NCBI GenBank assembly: GCA_031401235.1
Contig: JANNRJ010000039.1
Location: forward strand, 1-64,000
DNA: 64,000 bases
Source of the DNA: UBA3006 sp031401235
Lineage (GTDB): Bacteria > Actinomycetota > Acidimicrobiia > Acidimicrobiales > Ilumatobacteraceae
Direction of reading: 5' to 3'
Below the pieces are notes generated by a model that did not search any database, was not told the DNA's origin, and saw nothing but the letters and a program-made list of their open reading frames with translations. Of this stretch, positions 18,212 through 26,489 are shown one piece after another. Every line of letters begins with the position of its first letter. Position 1 is the stretch's first letter. The position numbers and the translations under genes are program-made.

Positions 18212-20650
18212 ATGAAATCATCCACTCAGGTAGTTGTCATTGGGGGCGGTGTTGTTGGAGCCTCTGTGCTCTATCACTTGACCAAAGCAGGATGGACCGA
18301 TGTCGTGTTGGTCGAACGAAAAGAACTTACCGCTGGTTCAACATGGCATTCAGCCGGAGGCATGCACACGCTCAACGGAGATCCCAACGTTTCCAAATTG
18401 CAGCAGTACACCATTGAGCTGTATCGACAAATCGAAGCGGAGTCAGGACAATATTGCTCCATTCACCTTCCAGGTGGACTGATGCTCGCAAGCGATCGGG
18501 AACGAATGGACTGGCTGCGGATGGCTCAGGCCCGTGGTCGCTACCTCGGCATGGAGTTAGAAATAATTTCTGCCAAGGAGGCCAAGCAATACTTTCCACT
18601 GCTCGAAGAAAAATACTTTGTCGGCGCACTGTACGACCCCGTTGAAGGTCACGTCGATCCGACAGGTGTTACGAACGCGTATGCGATTTGCGCCCGTAGT
18701 CGCGGTGCCGAGATTTACCGCCATACCAAGGTCGAGGAGCTTCGCCAACGTGACGACGGAACATGGGATGTGATCACCGACAAAGGCGAAATCCACACCG
18801 AACATGTCGTCAATGCCGGAGGTTTGTGGGCCCGAGAAGTTGGACGCATGGTCGGCATTGAGTTACCAGTTCTGGCAATGGAACATATGTATCTCGTTAC
18901 CGAAGACATGCCAGAGGTAGCCGCCAATATGGCTCTCACTGGCCAGGAAATGCCGATGGCCCTCGACTTCAAGGGCGAAATCTACATTCGCCAGGAACAG
19001 GGAGGTATGTTGCTTGGCACTTATGAGCAGGCCAATGTGCCGTGGTCGCCAAAACAAACACCGTGGAACTTTGATATGGAGTTACTTGAGCCCGATCTTG
19101 AGCGCATTGCTCCGGAATTGGAAGTGGCCTTCAAGCATTACCCGGCAATGGGCACTGCCGGAATCAAGAAAGTGATCAATGGGCCGTTTACTTTCTCGCC
19201 AGATGGCAATCCCCTAATTGGACCAGTTCGTGGACTGCGCAACTATTGGGTGGCATGTGCGGTCATGGCTGGCCTCTCGCAAGGTGGTGGGGTCGGTTTG
19301 GCGTTGGCAAATTGGATGACCCAAGGCGATTCCGGTCTCGACATTTGGGGAATGGATGTGGCCCGCTACGGCGATTACGCCACACTCGCCTACACCAATG
19401 CCAAGGTCCGCGAAAATTACAGCCGGCGTTTCCGTATCACGTTCCCCAACGAAGAACTTGCCGCAGGACGGCCACTACATACGACCCCCGTGTACGACAG
19501 GTTCTGTGACCACAATGCTGTGTGGGGAGCATCATTTGGACTTGAACACCCATTGTGGTTTCAAGACAAGGGTAAAGACCCCGTCGAAAACGTAACCTTC
19601 CGAAGGTCCAACGCATTCACCAATGTTGGCAATGAATCCCGCGCCGTGCGCGAGCGCGTTGGGTTAAGCGAATGTTCCAACTTTGCCAAGTACCACGTGA
19701 CAGGACCAAAATCAGCCGAATGGTTACAAGAACTTTTCACAAATAGGTTGCCAAAAATTGGTCGCACTTCGCTCACCGCAATGCTCAATCCTGCTGGTCG
19801 AATCGTCGGTGAATTCTCCGTATCGCGCCTGAGTGAAAATGACTTCTATCTGTTTGGCTCACAGCCAGCAGAAGTACATCATTCACGATGGTTTTTCGAC
19901 CATATGCCAATTAATAGCGGCGTGAATTTTGAAATCGTTGCCCTTGGTCTCGTCGGGTTGACCGTCGCTGGACCAAACTCGCGCGATGTACTCCAAAGTC
20001 TCACTGATACTTCTCTAATCACGGCAGATTTCCCGTTCATGACATTTCGCCAGATGAACATCGGCGTGATTCCGGCGATGGTCAATCGCATGTCGTACAC
20101 CGGCGATCTTGGATACGAAATCTGGGTTCGTCCCGAATATCAACGTCAATTGTTTGACTTGTTGTGGAATGCGGGCAAGCCATTCGATATGGCGTTGTTC
20201 GGATTTCGTGCCCTGATCACCATGCGTCTGGAGAAAAACTATGGCACGTGGTATCGCGAATACCGTCCGATCTACACCCCACTTGAAGCGAGCATGGATC
20301 GATACTTGAAATTTGATCACGACTTCATTGGCCGTGCCGCGGTTGAGAAAGAAATGCAGAGTGGTCCAAGCCGTAAATTAGTGATGTTCGTTGTCGATCC
20401 CCTGCCAGATGAACCTGCCGATGTCATCGGAGATGAGCCAATCTGGCATGGCGACAAAGTAGTCGGCTGGATTACGAGTGGCGGTTACGCCCATTACTCA
20501 GGAGTGTCACTTGCACTCGGCTACATTCCGGCAGATCTTGCTGTCGCCGACACTACCGGTTTTGAAATCGAAATTATCGGACATCGCCGACCGGCAAAAT
20601 TGCAACTCGAACCAGTACTGGACCCAAGCGGTTCGCGGATGCGGGTCTAA
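18212..20650 (+). CDS. FAD-dependent oxidoreductase fused to GcvT domain (dimethylglycine/sarcosine dehydrogenase-like), copy 2
   Basis: Second N-methyl amine dehydrogenase of the operon, 812 aa. Features are VVVIGGGVVGASVLYHLTKA (about 7-26), the covalent-FAD type motif GSTWHSAGG, a FAO_M region, and a GcvT-like C-terminal half with SECSNFAKYHVTGP, NRMSYTGDLGYEIWV and LEKNYGTWYREYRPIYTP. It differs in sequence from the first copy, so the two are probably paralogues for successive substrates (dimethylglycine then sarcosine) rather than a recent duplication. It is the last gene of the operon; the next 120 bases hold no gene. Confidence 0.88.
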   Translation: MKSSTQVVVIGGGVVGASVLYHLTKAGWTDVVLVERKELTAGSTWHSAGGMHTLNGDPNVSKLQQYTIELYRQIEAESGQYCSIHLPGGLMLASDRERMDWLRMAQARGRYLGMELEIISAKEAKQYFPLLEEKYFVGALYDPVEGHVDPTGVTNAYAICARSRGAEIYRHTKVEELRQRDDGTWDVITDKGEIHTEHVVNAGGLWAREVGRMVGIELPVLAMEHMYLVTEDMPEVAANMALTGQEMPMALDFKGEIYIRQEQGGMLLGTYEQANVPWSPKQTPWNFDMELLEPDLERIAPELEVAFKHYPAMGTAGIKKVINGPFTFSPDGNPLIGPVRGLRNYWVACAVMAGLSQGGGVGLALANWMTQGDSGLDIWGMDVARYGDYATLAYTNAKVRENYSRRFRITFPNEELAAGRPLHTTPVYDRFCDHNAVWGASFGLEHPLWFQDKGKDPVENVTFRRSNAFTNVGNESRAVRERVGLSECSNFAKYHVTGPKSAEWLQELFTNRLPKIGRTSLTAMLNPAGRIVGEFSVSRLSENDFYLFGSQPAEVHHSRWFFDHMPINSGVNFEIVALGLVGLTVAGPNSRDVLQSLTDTSLITADFPFMTFRQMNIGVIPAMVNRMSYTGDLGYEIWVRPEYQRQLFDLLWNAGKPFDMALFGFRALITMRLEKNYGTWYREYRPIYTPLEASMDRYLKFDHDFIGRAAVEKEMQSGPSRKLVMFVVDPLPDEPADVIGDEPIWHGDKVVGWITSGGYAHYSGVSLALGYIPADLAVADTTGFEIEIIGHRRPAKLQLEPVLDPSGSRMRV

Positions 20651-20770
20651 TCAAATTTTCATTAGGGCACCTAATACAGACTTGCTAAAGAATACTAAAA
20701 GTAATATAGATTTCTCGAGGAGCAATATCACACAATTTTTGGTTCGCGAACACGAAGACGAGGGAGCGAC

Positions 20771-21691
20771 ATGAACAGCCGACTGCTTTCAGGATCGTCA
20801 CCTTGGCCAATTATCATGAAACAAGTTAAAAACGCTTCACGGCAGGTTGTCGCCGCTGTTGCCTATGTGGGTACAGATGGCCCAAGAATTCTCCCACTTA
20901 AGAAGGGCGATATTCTTGTCTGCAACGCCAGTGACTTGGCAATTAAGCAAGGTTCCACGTCGGCCAATGCCTTGGCCAAGTATTCAAAGCGGCGAGTAAG
21001 GATCTATAACCAGGAAAGACTGCATGGAAAGGTGATCGTTCTTTCAAAAAAAGTATTTATCGGCTCGGCTAATGCGTCTAAACATTCGATGGAATATTGG
21101 AGCGAAGCAGTAATTGAATCAACCGACTTGCTGATAATTGAGAAATCACGTTCATACGTTCTCGGACTTGCATCCGCATTCAAGCGGCTTGACCGAAAGG
21201 AAATAGAGAAATTGCAGCGAATCGTAATTACTCGACCACCACCTCTGCCGAAGCCACCTTTGCTACCGCTTTCTATTCCAACGAGAGTTCCACGACTTTG
21301 GCTTTTCCCAATGGAATATGGCTTTAACTCAAAGAGCGCCGATCGACTGATTTACAAGGAGAAACGATCTGTCGTTCATGATTTGCAAGATGACGGTCTA
21401 GTCGCGGGAGTAGAAGGAATGGAATTTGTATCCGAAGTAATACGTGGAGTAAAGGTAAACGATTGGTGGATCGGTGTATATGAATCCGGCCGACTTCAAA
21501 AACCTCGGCAAGTACTAAAAGTCTCTTATGTGACGAAACGCAAGCGTGTTGTATGGTCGGCAATTCCGAAGACTGGAAGCCGATCTGTTTATGAAACAGG
21601 CGAACTTTCTATGCACAAGTTTGACTGGAACGACACAAACCGAAAATTACTTAAGGAAAGAGCAACCACCAAATTACTGGGACGCTTCTAA
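20771..21691 (+). CDS. PLD-like phosphodiesterase/nuclease-type protein, single HKD motif
   Basis: Protein of 306 aa in two parts. The N-terminal half looks like a single phospholipase-D-type domain: ASRQVVAAVAYVG, then RLHGKVIVLSKKVFIGSANA (His-x-Lys followed by GSANAS) around residues 89-108, and EYWSEAVIE. One HKD unit would need a dimer to form the active site, as in BfiI-type nucleases. A proline-rich linker (PPPLPKPPLLPLSIP) leads to a C-terminal domain I do not recognise. A GAGG-containing ribosome site precedes the ATG. It is the first gene of the accessory island after the C1 operon. Substrate unknown; DNA is plausible. Confidence 0.6.
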   Translation: MNSRLLSGSSPWPIIMKQVKNASRQVVAAVAYVGTDGPRILPLKKGDILVCNASDLAIKQGSTSANALAKYSKRRVRIYNQERLHGKVIVLSKKVFIGSANASKHSMEYWSEAVIESTDLLIIEKSRSYVLGLASAFKRLDRKEIEKLQRIVITRPPPLPKPPLLPLSIPTRVPRLWLFPMEYGFNSKSADRLIYKEKRSVVHDLQDDGLVAGVEGMEFVSEVIRGVKVNDWWIGVYESGRLQKPRQVLKVSYVTKRKRVVWSAIPKTGSRSVYETGELSMHKFDWNDTNRKLLKERATTKLLGRF

Positions 21692-21823
21692 CACGAAATA
21701 TCTGTTACACCCTTGACATATAGTAATACTCATCATCACGACGACCTGAGGGATCCAGCCCATTGAAGGTCACCAACCGAACTCAAATCGGTGGTAACGC
21801 TGGGAGCGATGAGGAGGACGGAT

Positions 21824-21982
21824 ATGAAGAAAAAACAGAAAGCCAAAAAGTTGTACTTTAAGCCGCCAGAGCCAATTCAAAATATGACAGATGGAGAGTT
21901 GGACACCTTTTCGACGGCTATCTATGACAGCATTATGACGGATCTTTTAGGCGATGATACGGATTCGCAAGATATCAGTTGA
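21824..21982 (+). CDS. Small protein, unknown
   Basis: A 52-aa frame with a strong ribosome site (GAGGAGG at 21811-21817) seven bases before its ATG. The product has a lysine-rich start (MKKKQKAKKLYF) and an acidic end (LLGDDTDSQDIS). No family recognised. It follows the PLD-like gene by about 130 bases in the same direction and could be its partner. Confidence 0.45.
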   Translation: MKKKQKAKKLYFKPPEPIQNMTDGELDTFSTAIYDSIMTDLLGDDTDSQDIS

Positions 21983-22026
21983 TGTCATCGGCAATGTGTC
22001 AATTTAGTCCGAATTGGGCACCTCGA

Positions 22027-22158
22027 TTACTTCGCCGCCCGGTGACTGCAGGTGTACGCATTGGCTTTACCCTCACGAACAAATCCGGCAAGTGCAATTC
22101 CAAAACGGGCGGTAGTTTCAACAGCCAAATTTGATGGCGTGCCGACGACGGCAGTGAA
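22027..22158 (-). pseudogene. fdhD: fdhD 3'-end fragment 1
   Basis: On the minus strand 43 codons and a stop read as the C-terminus of FdhD, from a phenylalanine followed by TAVVGTPSNLAVETTARFG to AGFVREGKANAYT and a divergent tail. It matches residues 242-284 of the intact FdhD at 31225-32079 at 29 of 43 positions, in the same orientation. Homology stops abruptly on the upstream side, near the hipA stop. There is no start codon, so this is a remnant. Confidence 0.85.
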
Positions 22159-22178
22159 ACGGGACTGAAATCGAATTG

Positions 22179-23444
22179 TCAATGGACGCGGCTGGTGTAT
22201 CCCTCGGTTGCGAAGGGGTTCAGGATTTGACGGTTCCAGAGCATGTTCCGTTCAGCTCCAGTTAGGTGCGAGGATTCGGCTGCATCAATCCACTGATCAT
22301 TGATTACCAGGAGTTGCAGATCAATGATTTCCCTCGCTTCATTCTCGGTCAGATGATATGCCTCCGCGGCGGTTACGCAGCCTTCGAGTTGACTGAGGCG
22401 AAATCCATCACGTCCGATAGCCATCGCCTGCGCGGCTTCACCTCCCGACCGAGTCTGCGGGCAGATGTCGTAGGCAGGGCTGAGTGTCAACATCGAGCCG
22501 TCCCAGAATGCTGCATGGTTGCGCGCGTGATCGTCGGTGTTTCCAACACATATGTTGAAAACGATACGGGAGAACAACTCGCGCAGTGTTGCTGACGAAG
22601 ACGTAAACCGTTCCCTGATCATGTCGGCCAGCTCGAAGTAGGTGGCGTAGCGGCCTCTCATTTCATCGAGTTCGAAGAGAGTGAGAGCCGATACGAGCAT
22701 CTTGCGTTCACCGGGAATAGAGGTTCGATCAAACCGATCGATGAGAAGTACATCATGACCGAGGCTGGTGGTTATCTCGGTTGCGGCAACATTCAGCCCG
22801 ACGCGGCGCGCCAAATCCATTGCTACGGCTTCGGCTTTCACCACTGGATACGAGTCTGTGGTTGAAGAGAACTTCGCAATTAATTTTCGGTTGCCATCAT
22901 CGAGGAGCGCCTTGGGACGCGCCCCGCCAATCGACGAACCATGCAGCAAGGCGCCGTCTAATGCGGGCGAGAACGGTTCGCCAGCCTCCAGCCGGTCGGC
23001 AGCGGTCCGGAGTTCATTGAGAGTTCCGCTTCCGGTGCGGGGCACATAATTCTCCGAGTTTGTCTGAAAGTCAAGTGCTCCAATGCGATCCGAGCCAGAT
23101 TCGAGAAGGTATGTCAATTGACCGAGCTCATTCGAGTCAAAGTCGTTCCCAACCGCGCCGAAGTGTCGATGGATGATCACACGCTGGCCCCATGAATCAG
23201 GTCCAGCATCGTTGATGCATCCAGCGACAAGCAGGCCTGAAAATGGTCGGATGCGTCCGCTCCTGAGCGGTAGTTCCGGCTCGTAGAGCGATAGCGCATT
23301 GCCACGACCAAGATAACTTTGGGCGTAGTTGAATACGAAAGTATCGCCAATTGGTTCAAGTAATCCAGCGACCACTGGCTCAGTCGCGCCAGGCAACCAT
23401 ACCCAGACATACGCACGCGACGGTGCGCTATTAGAAGTCATCAT
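22179..23444 (-). CDS. hipA: HipA-family serine/threonine kinase toxin
   Basis: Toxin kinase of the HipBA persister module, about 421 aa. It has the Ser-bearing loop GSSIGGARPKALL, the ATP-lysine segment KLIAKFSSTTD, the catalytic loop NICVGNTDDHARNHAAFW and the metal-binding LSPAYDICPQ. All key residues appear to be present. It starts at ATG 23444 (or 23441), overlapping the end of hipB by 14 bases, as expected for a coupled antitoxin-toxin operon. E. coli HipA phosphorylates glutamyl-tRNA synthetase; the target here is not known. It is followed directly by an fdhD remnant. Confidence 0.92.
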   Translation of the reverse strand: MMTSNSAPSRAYVWVWLPGATEPVVAGLLEPIGDTFVFNYAQSYLGRGNALSLYEPELPLRSGRIRPFSGLLVAGCINDAGPDSWGQRVIIHRHFGAVGNDFDSNELGQLTYLLESGSDRIGALDFQTNSENYVPRTGSGTLNELRTAADRLEAGEPFSPALDGALLHGSSIGGARPKALLDDGNRKLIAKFSSTTDSYPVVKAEAVAMDLARRVGLNVAATEITTSLGHDVLLIDRFDRTSIPGERKMLVSALTLFELDEMRGRYATYFELADMIRERFTSSSATLRELFSRIVFNICVGNTDDHARNHAAFWDGSMLTLSPAYDICPQTRSGGEAAQAMAIGRDGFRLSQLEGCVTAAEAYHLTENEAREIIDLQLLVINDQWIDAAESSHLTGAERNMLWNRQILNPFATEGYTSRVH

Positions 23445-23763
23445 GTAACGAACCGCTCGGTTCACGGATACGGACTGGGAGTAGAGCGAGTCTATTTCTA
23501 CCGAGCTCGACCAAATCTGTCAGTGCAGAACGTTCGGCACCGAAAAGGTGAACACCAACGAGGGTTGCGATTTCGAATACGGTCCCGAGCGAAACTGTCG
23601 GATCACCGTGCTCAACCTTGCGGAGCGTAACAGCGGAGATGCCGGCTCTCTCGGCCAGCTCCGCGGCAGTCCAACGGCGTTCACGTCTGGCACGCGCAAC
23701 CTCAAGCCCGAGAACTTGGGCAGCCTCGTAAGCAGCCCTTGACAATGTTTGCTTGGAACGCAC
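23431..23763 (-). CDS. hipB: HipB-like antitoxin, HTH (Xre) family
   Basis: Antitoxin and autorepressor of the hipBA pair, 110 aa. The helix-turn-helix reads WTAAELAERAGISAVTLRKV with a following EHGDPTVSLGTVFEIA, the Xre/HipB pattern. The GTG at 23763 is chosen because GGAGG (23769-23773) stands five bases upstream; an ATG at 23775 overlapping that site is possible. An inverted repeat and a direct repeat immediately upstream look like its operators. Confidence 0.88.
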   Translation of the reverse strand: MRSKQTLSRAAYEAAQVLGLEVARARRERRWTAAELAERAGISAVTLRKVEHGDPTVSLGTVFEIATLVGVHLFGAERSALTDLVELGRNRLALLPVRIREPSGSLHDDF

Positions 23764-23774
23764 TGAAACCTCCA

Positions 23775-23820
23775 TTATCGATATTATAGTATCGATAAAG
23801 ACTCTTATCAATACTATAGT
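23775..23820. promoter_or_regulatory. Candidate HipB operators
   Basis: TTATCGATA (23775-23783), six bases, then TATCGATAA (23790-23798) form a perfect inverted repeat. The 16-base unit TTATCGATATTATAGT recurs 30 bases away as TTATCAATACTATAGT (23805-23820) with two changes. HipB of E. coli binds TATCC-N8-GGATA, so TATC-type half-sites upstream of hipB fit autoregulation. The specificity is inferred. Confidence 0.6.
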
Positions 23821-23998
23821 TGCCATTATATTGACTGTGAAGGGCGATAAGCATCCGGCTCTTTGGCTGCTGATGGGATCGTGAAATAAGGCACAGAGTC
23901 TACCTGCCGCGATCCTTTCATATTTCATAAGGGTTTGCGCTCATGGCTACCCGTGGTTTTTGAATGCAGAATTAGGTAACAAAATCACTATGTAATAG
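23821..23998. other. Intergenic between divergent hipB and a small membrane gene
   Basis: Upstream of the hipB operator repeats I find no supported gene, and no similarity to fdhD that I can see on either strand. Confidence 0.4.
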
Positions 23999-24178
23999 GT
24001 GACTAAACAAACTCGTAAAACTGTCCAAGTTCTTGGATTGGTGGCGGGTGCCTGCTTAGGTCTGCTATCCGCCTTTGTCAATTCCGTAATTGTCGGCAAT
24101 ATTGCTGGAAAGGGATCCGCCATCGGATGGGCGATTGCAGTTTTCGCCGAAATATTTCTTCGCAGAAAGGATAGCTAA
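23999..24178 (+). CDS. Small membrane protein, two predicted helices
   Basis: A 59-aa frame with a GTG start. It opens with a basic segment (VTKQTRKTVQ), followed by two hydrophobic runs (VLGLVAGACLGLLSAFV and AIGWAIAVFAEIFL) joined by a short glycine-containing loop, and a basic end (RRKDS). This is the layout of a helical hairpin with both ends in the cytoplasm. No strong ribosome site. Could be chance, but the composition is convincing for a membrane peptide. Confidence 0.4.
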   Translation: MTKQTRKTVQVLGLVAGACLGLLSAFVNSVIVGNIAGKGSAIGWAIAVFAEIFLRRKDS

Positions 24179-24333
24179 ATCGTCCTTTGGTAATTCAATG
24201 TTGACCCGCTGTTTTGAGGTTAAAGGACGAATAATCGAGGGCCAAAGCAACACCCAGCAAAAAACGCTAACCCAACTTTCCATCGTCTATCCGGTAAAAA
24301 TCGACCGATACTCCTGCATGAAAGAATTGACCG

Positions 24334-26208
24334 ATGGACGATTTCGCGAGGCTAATCCACGAAATGACGAAAGTGGATCTGCCTGCACCGTTGAGCGAAT
24401 TCGTCGCAATAAGGGAAGGCACCAATTATCTGGCCGGAACGACAATTCAGGCGCTCGGAATACCAATACGAAAAACCGAATCGGGACTATTTGTGGTTGG
24501 AGAAGCTGAAATCAAACGTTCGGAAATTCCGCACCTAGGAGTTTACTTGACCATTGGTGACTACATCGACTTAGAAACTTTCGGCATCACGTCCCCAGAT
24601 AAAAATCAAGGACTAATAGTTGAAATGATTTCCAAAGTGCCGCGCGATTACCTATTGCGTGCTCTGGCCGAGATTTCGGCGATGTGGAGCGACAGATCCA
24701 AACAGGATCACCTCATCGATCTATTTTCCGCTGGTCTTCAGGCAAATCAGGCTACGAGGCTTCGGATGCAATTGACGGCGGGCAATCCGCCACGAGTATT
24801 TCTAACCCGGCAGCTGATTCTTCAGGCGTATTCCGAAATACTTCAACATGGATCCGAATCCAATGAGATCCAAGGTAGTCCGCACATGTTTGCGATAATG
24901 ATATGCCACGGGTGCGCCACTTTGAATTCCCCTCAAGTAATCGAAGAAGACTACGACGTTGATTTAGGAATATCGGCTCAACTTGCCCTGAACCTTATCT
25001 CGAATTTGCGATTCAATTCTACTGATGACCCTCTTACACTGCTAGCAAGAACCATCGAACTTTGGTCCGCTGACATAGTTGAAGTAAATACCCGATTAGG
25101 CGACCGAACGCCCTCAATGTTGGTCGAGGAAGCGACTGGATTGACATTTGGTCAGTGGATTGCCGCGGGACTCGCTATTTATTCACGAGTATTTCCACTT
25201 GGTGAATTTAATTCGTTACCTAAATGGAAACCCAGTGACGATGACCTCGGAAAAATTGTTGCGATGCAAATTCAAATTTTAACCGGCACTGGCGACGAAC
25301 TTGATGCGGCCTTAACCGCACCAAGATCCGAATGGGACTTTCTGCGGTTTCAGCAATGTCCGTGCATTCGGCTTACTAGCGGTCAGGTGATTGTTACCGA
25401 CCCTGTTCTCTTTTTGGAAAAGTTGACCATTGGCCTCTATTGGATGGTATTCGATTCTGAACGCCGAAAGTTGAATAAGATTCCACAGAATTGGACGAGC
25501 GGATGGGGGGTGATCGTTGAAAATTACGTGCTCCAGCGATTGCGATTTCTTGTAGCAGAGTTAAAAACTTCAAATTCAGTTCTTTATACCGAGTCCGATA
25601 TGAAGGCGGCATACCCTGGTGAAGGTATTCGTAGAGCCGATGCAGTTTTCGTTGACGATAATTCTGTTCTTCTATTTGAAGTTATTAGTAGTGGGCTTCG
25701 AATCGGTTCATGGCAGATGCAACAAACTGAAAGTTTCAAAGACGATCTCGAAAAAGTCATTTACGAAAAAATAGAACAACTCCACGATGCTGCACTTTGT
25801 ATTCGTGTTGAACCCAAGGCGCTAATTGGTGACACCAAGTCTCGCAATATGGTCTCAATTGTTGTATCTGGCGCGGGTCTTGCAAATTCATTAGTACTCG
25901 ACAAGATAATTGATTCGTACTGCTCGAGGATGGGCATATTTATGGATCAGTCGATGTCAAGGCCAATTGTGATTGATCTGGGTGAAGTGGAAATGCTAGA
26001 AGCTCTGAGTCAACAAGATGTGAATCCAGTTCACATTCTTAACGAATGGCGGAATTCCAAATTCTGTAACGTTTCTCTCCGCAATTTTCTGATTGAGAAA
26101 TTCAAGCAAGAACACATTGTGCTTCGGCCACGAAGTTTAGAAACTGGATTTAGAAACGTGATCAACGCGATAGTCAGTGACCTGAAAAACGACCAAGATT
26201 CCGAGTGA
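24334..26208 (+). CDS. Large accessory protein, unknown; possible nuclease-like C-terminal domain
   Basis: A 624-aa soluble protein that I cannot assign. The codon use is AT-richer than in the flanking C1 and housekeeping genes. The C-terminal third has a stretch reminiscent of restriction-endonuclease folds, RRADAVFVDDNSVLLFEV (near residues 430-447), with the Asp...Glu spacing, though the following Lys of the usual E-x-K is missing. The centre is helical, with CHGCATLNSPQVIEEDYDVD as a Cys/His-containing segment. No signal peptide or membrane segment. It stands alone between hipBA and the channel module in a region with several defence-type genes, so a role in defence or mobile-element biology is possible but unproven. 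Confidence 0.5.
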   Translation: MDDFARLIHEMTKVDLPAPLSEFVAIREGTNYLAGTTIQALGIPIRKTESGLFVVGEAEIKRSEIPHLGVYLTIGDYIDLETFGITSPDKNQGLIVEMISKVPRDYLLRALAEISAMWSDRSKQDHLIDLFSAGLQANQATRLRMQLTAGNPPRVFLTRQLILQAYSEILQHGSESNEIQGSPHMFAIMICHGCATLNSPQVIEEDYDVDLGISAQLALNLISNLRFNSTDDPLTLLARTIELWSADIVEVNTRLGDRTPSMLVEEATGLTFGQWIAAGLAIYSRVFPLGEFNSLPKWKPSDDDLGKIVAMQIQILTGTGDELDAALTAPRSEWDFLRFQQCPCIRLTSGQVIVTDPVLFLEKLTIGLYWMVFDSERRKLNKIPQNWTSGWGVIVENYVLQRLRFLVAELKTSNSVLYTESDMKAAYPGEGIRRADAVFVDDNSVLLFEVISSGLRIGSWQMQQTESFKDDLEKVIYEKIEQLHDAALCIRVEPKALIGDTKSRNMVSIVVSGAGLANSLVLDKIIDSYCSRMGIFMDQSMSRPIVIDLGEVEMLEALSQQDVNPVHILNEWRNSKFCNVSLRNFLIEKFKQEHIVLRPRSLETGFRNVINAIVSDLKNDQDSE

Positions 26209-26391
26209 CCCACGTCAACGGCCTCTTAAAATTGAACCGTCACTGGCGACCAGTTCTATCGGGTCTCTAAATGAATCAGAATGCTGTCTGAGGCCAAAAA
26301 TCTACCGAATAAACAGGAATTTTATTGTCGCATCGTTGAACAATTAAGAATGGCAGGCTTATGAAGTTTTCGGAATTTGAATTGGACTGAA
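26209..26391. other. Intergenic, no gene seen
   Basis: AT-rich spacer between the unknown 624-aa gene and an fdhD remnant. No promoter, repeat or short gene that I can support. Confidence 0.4.
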
Positions 26392-26481
26392 TTACATCGA
26401 CACCCGGTGGCCGTGGGTATAGATATTAGCTTTGCCGTCACGAACGAATCCGGCAAGTGTGACGCCGAATCGATCGGCAGT
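26392..26481 (-). pseudogene. fdhD: fdhD 3'-end fragment 2
   Basis: On the minus strand 29 codons and a TAA read TADRFGVTLAGFVRDGKANI, then YTHGHRVSM. This matches residues 256-284 of intact FdhD at 23 of 29 positions, including the last residue before the stop. The remnant abuts the 3' end of the potassium-channel gene (stop at 26490) and lies in the same orientation as the intact gene. Confidence 0.88.
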
Positions 26482-26489
26482 TATCTAAA

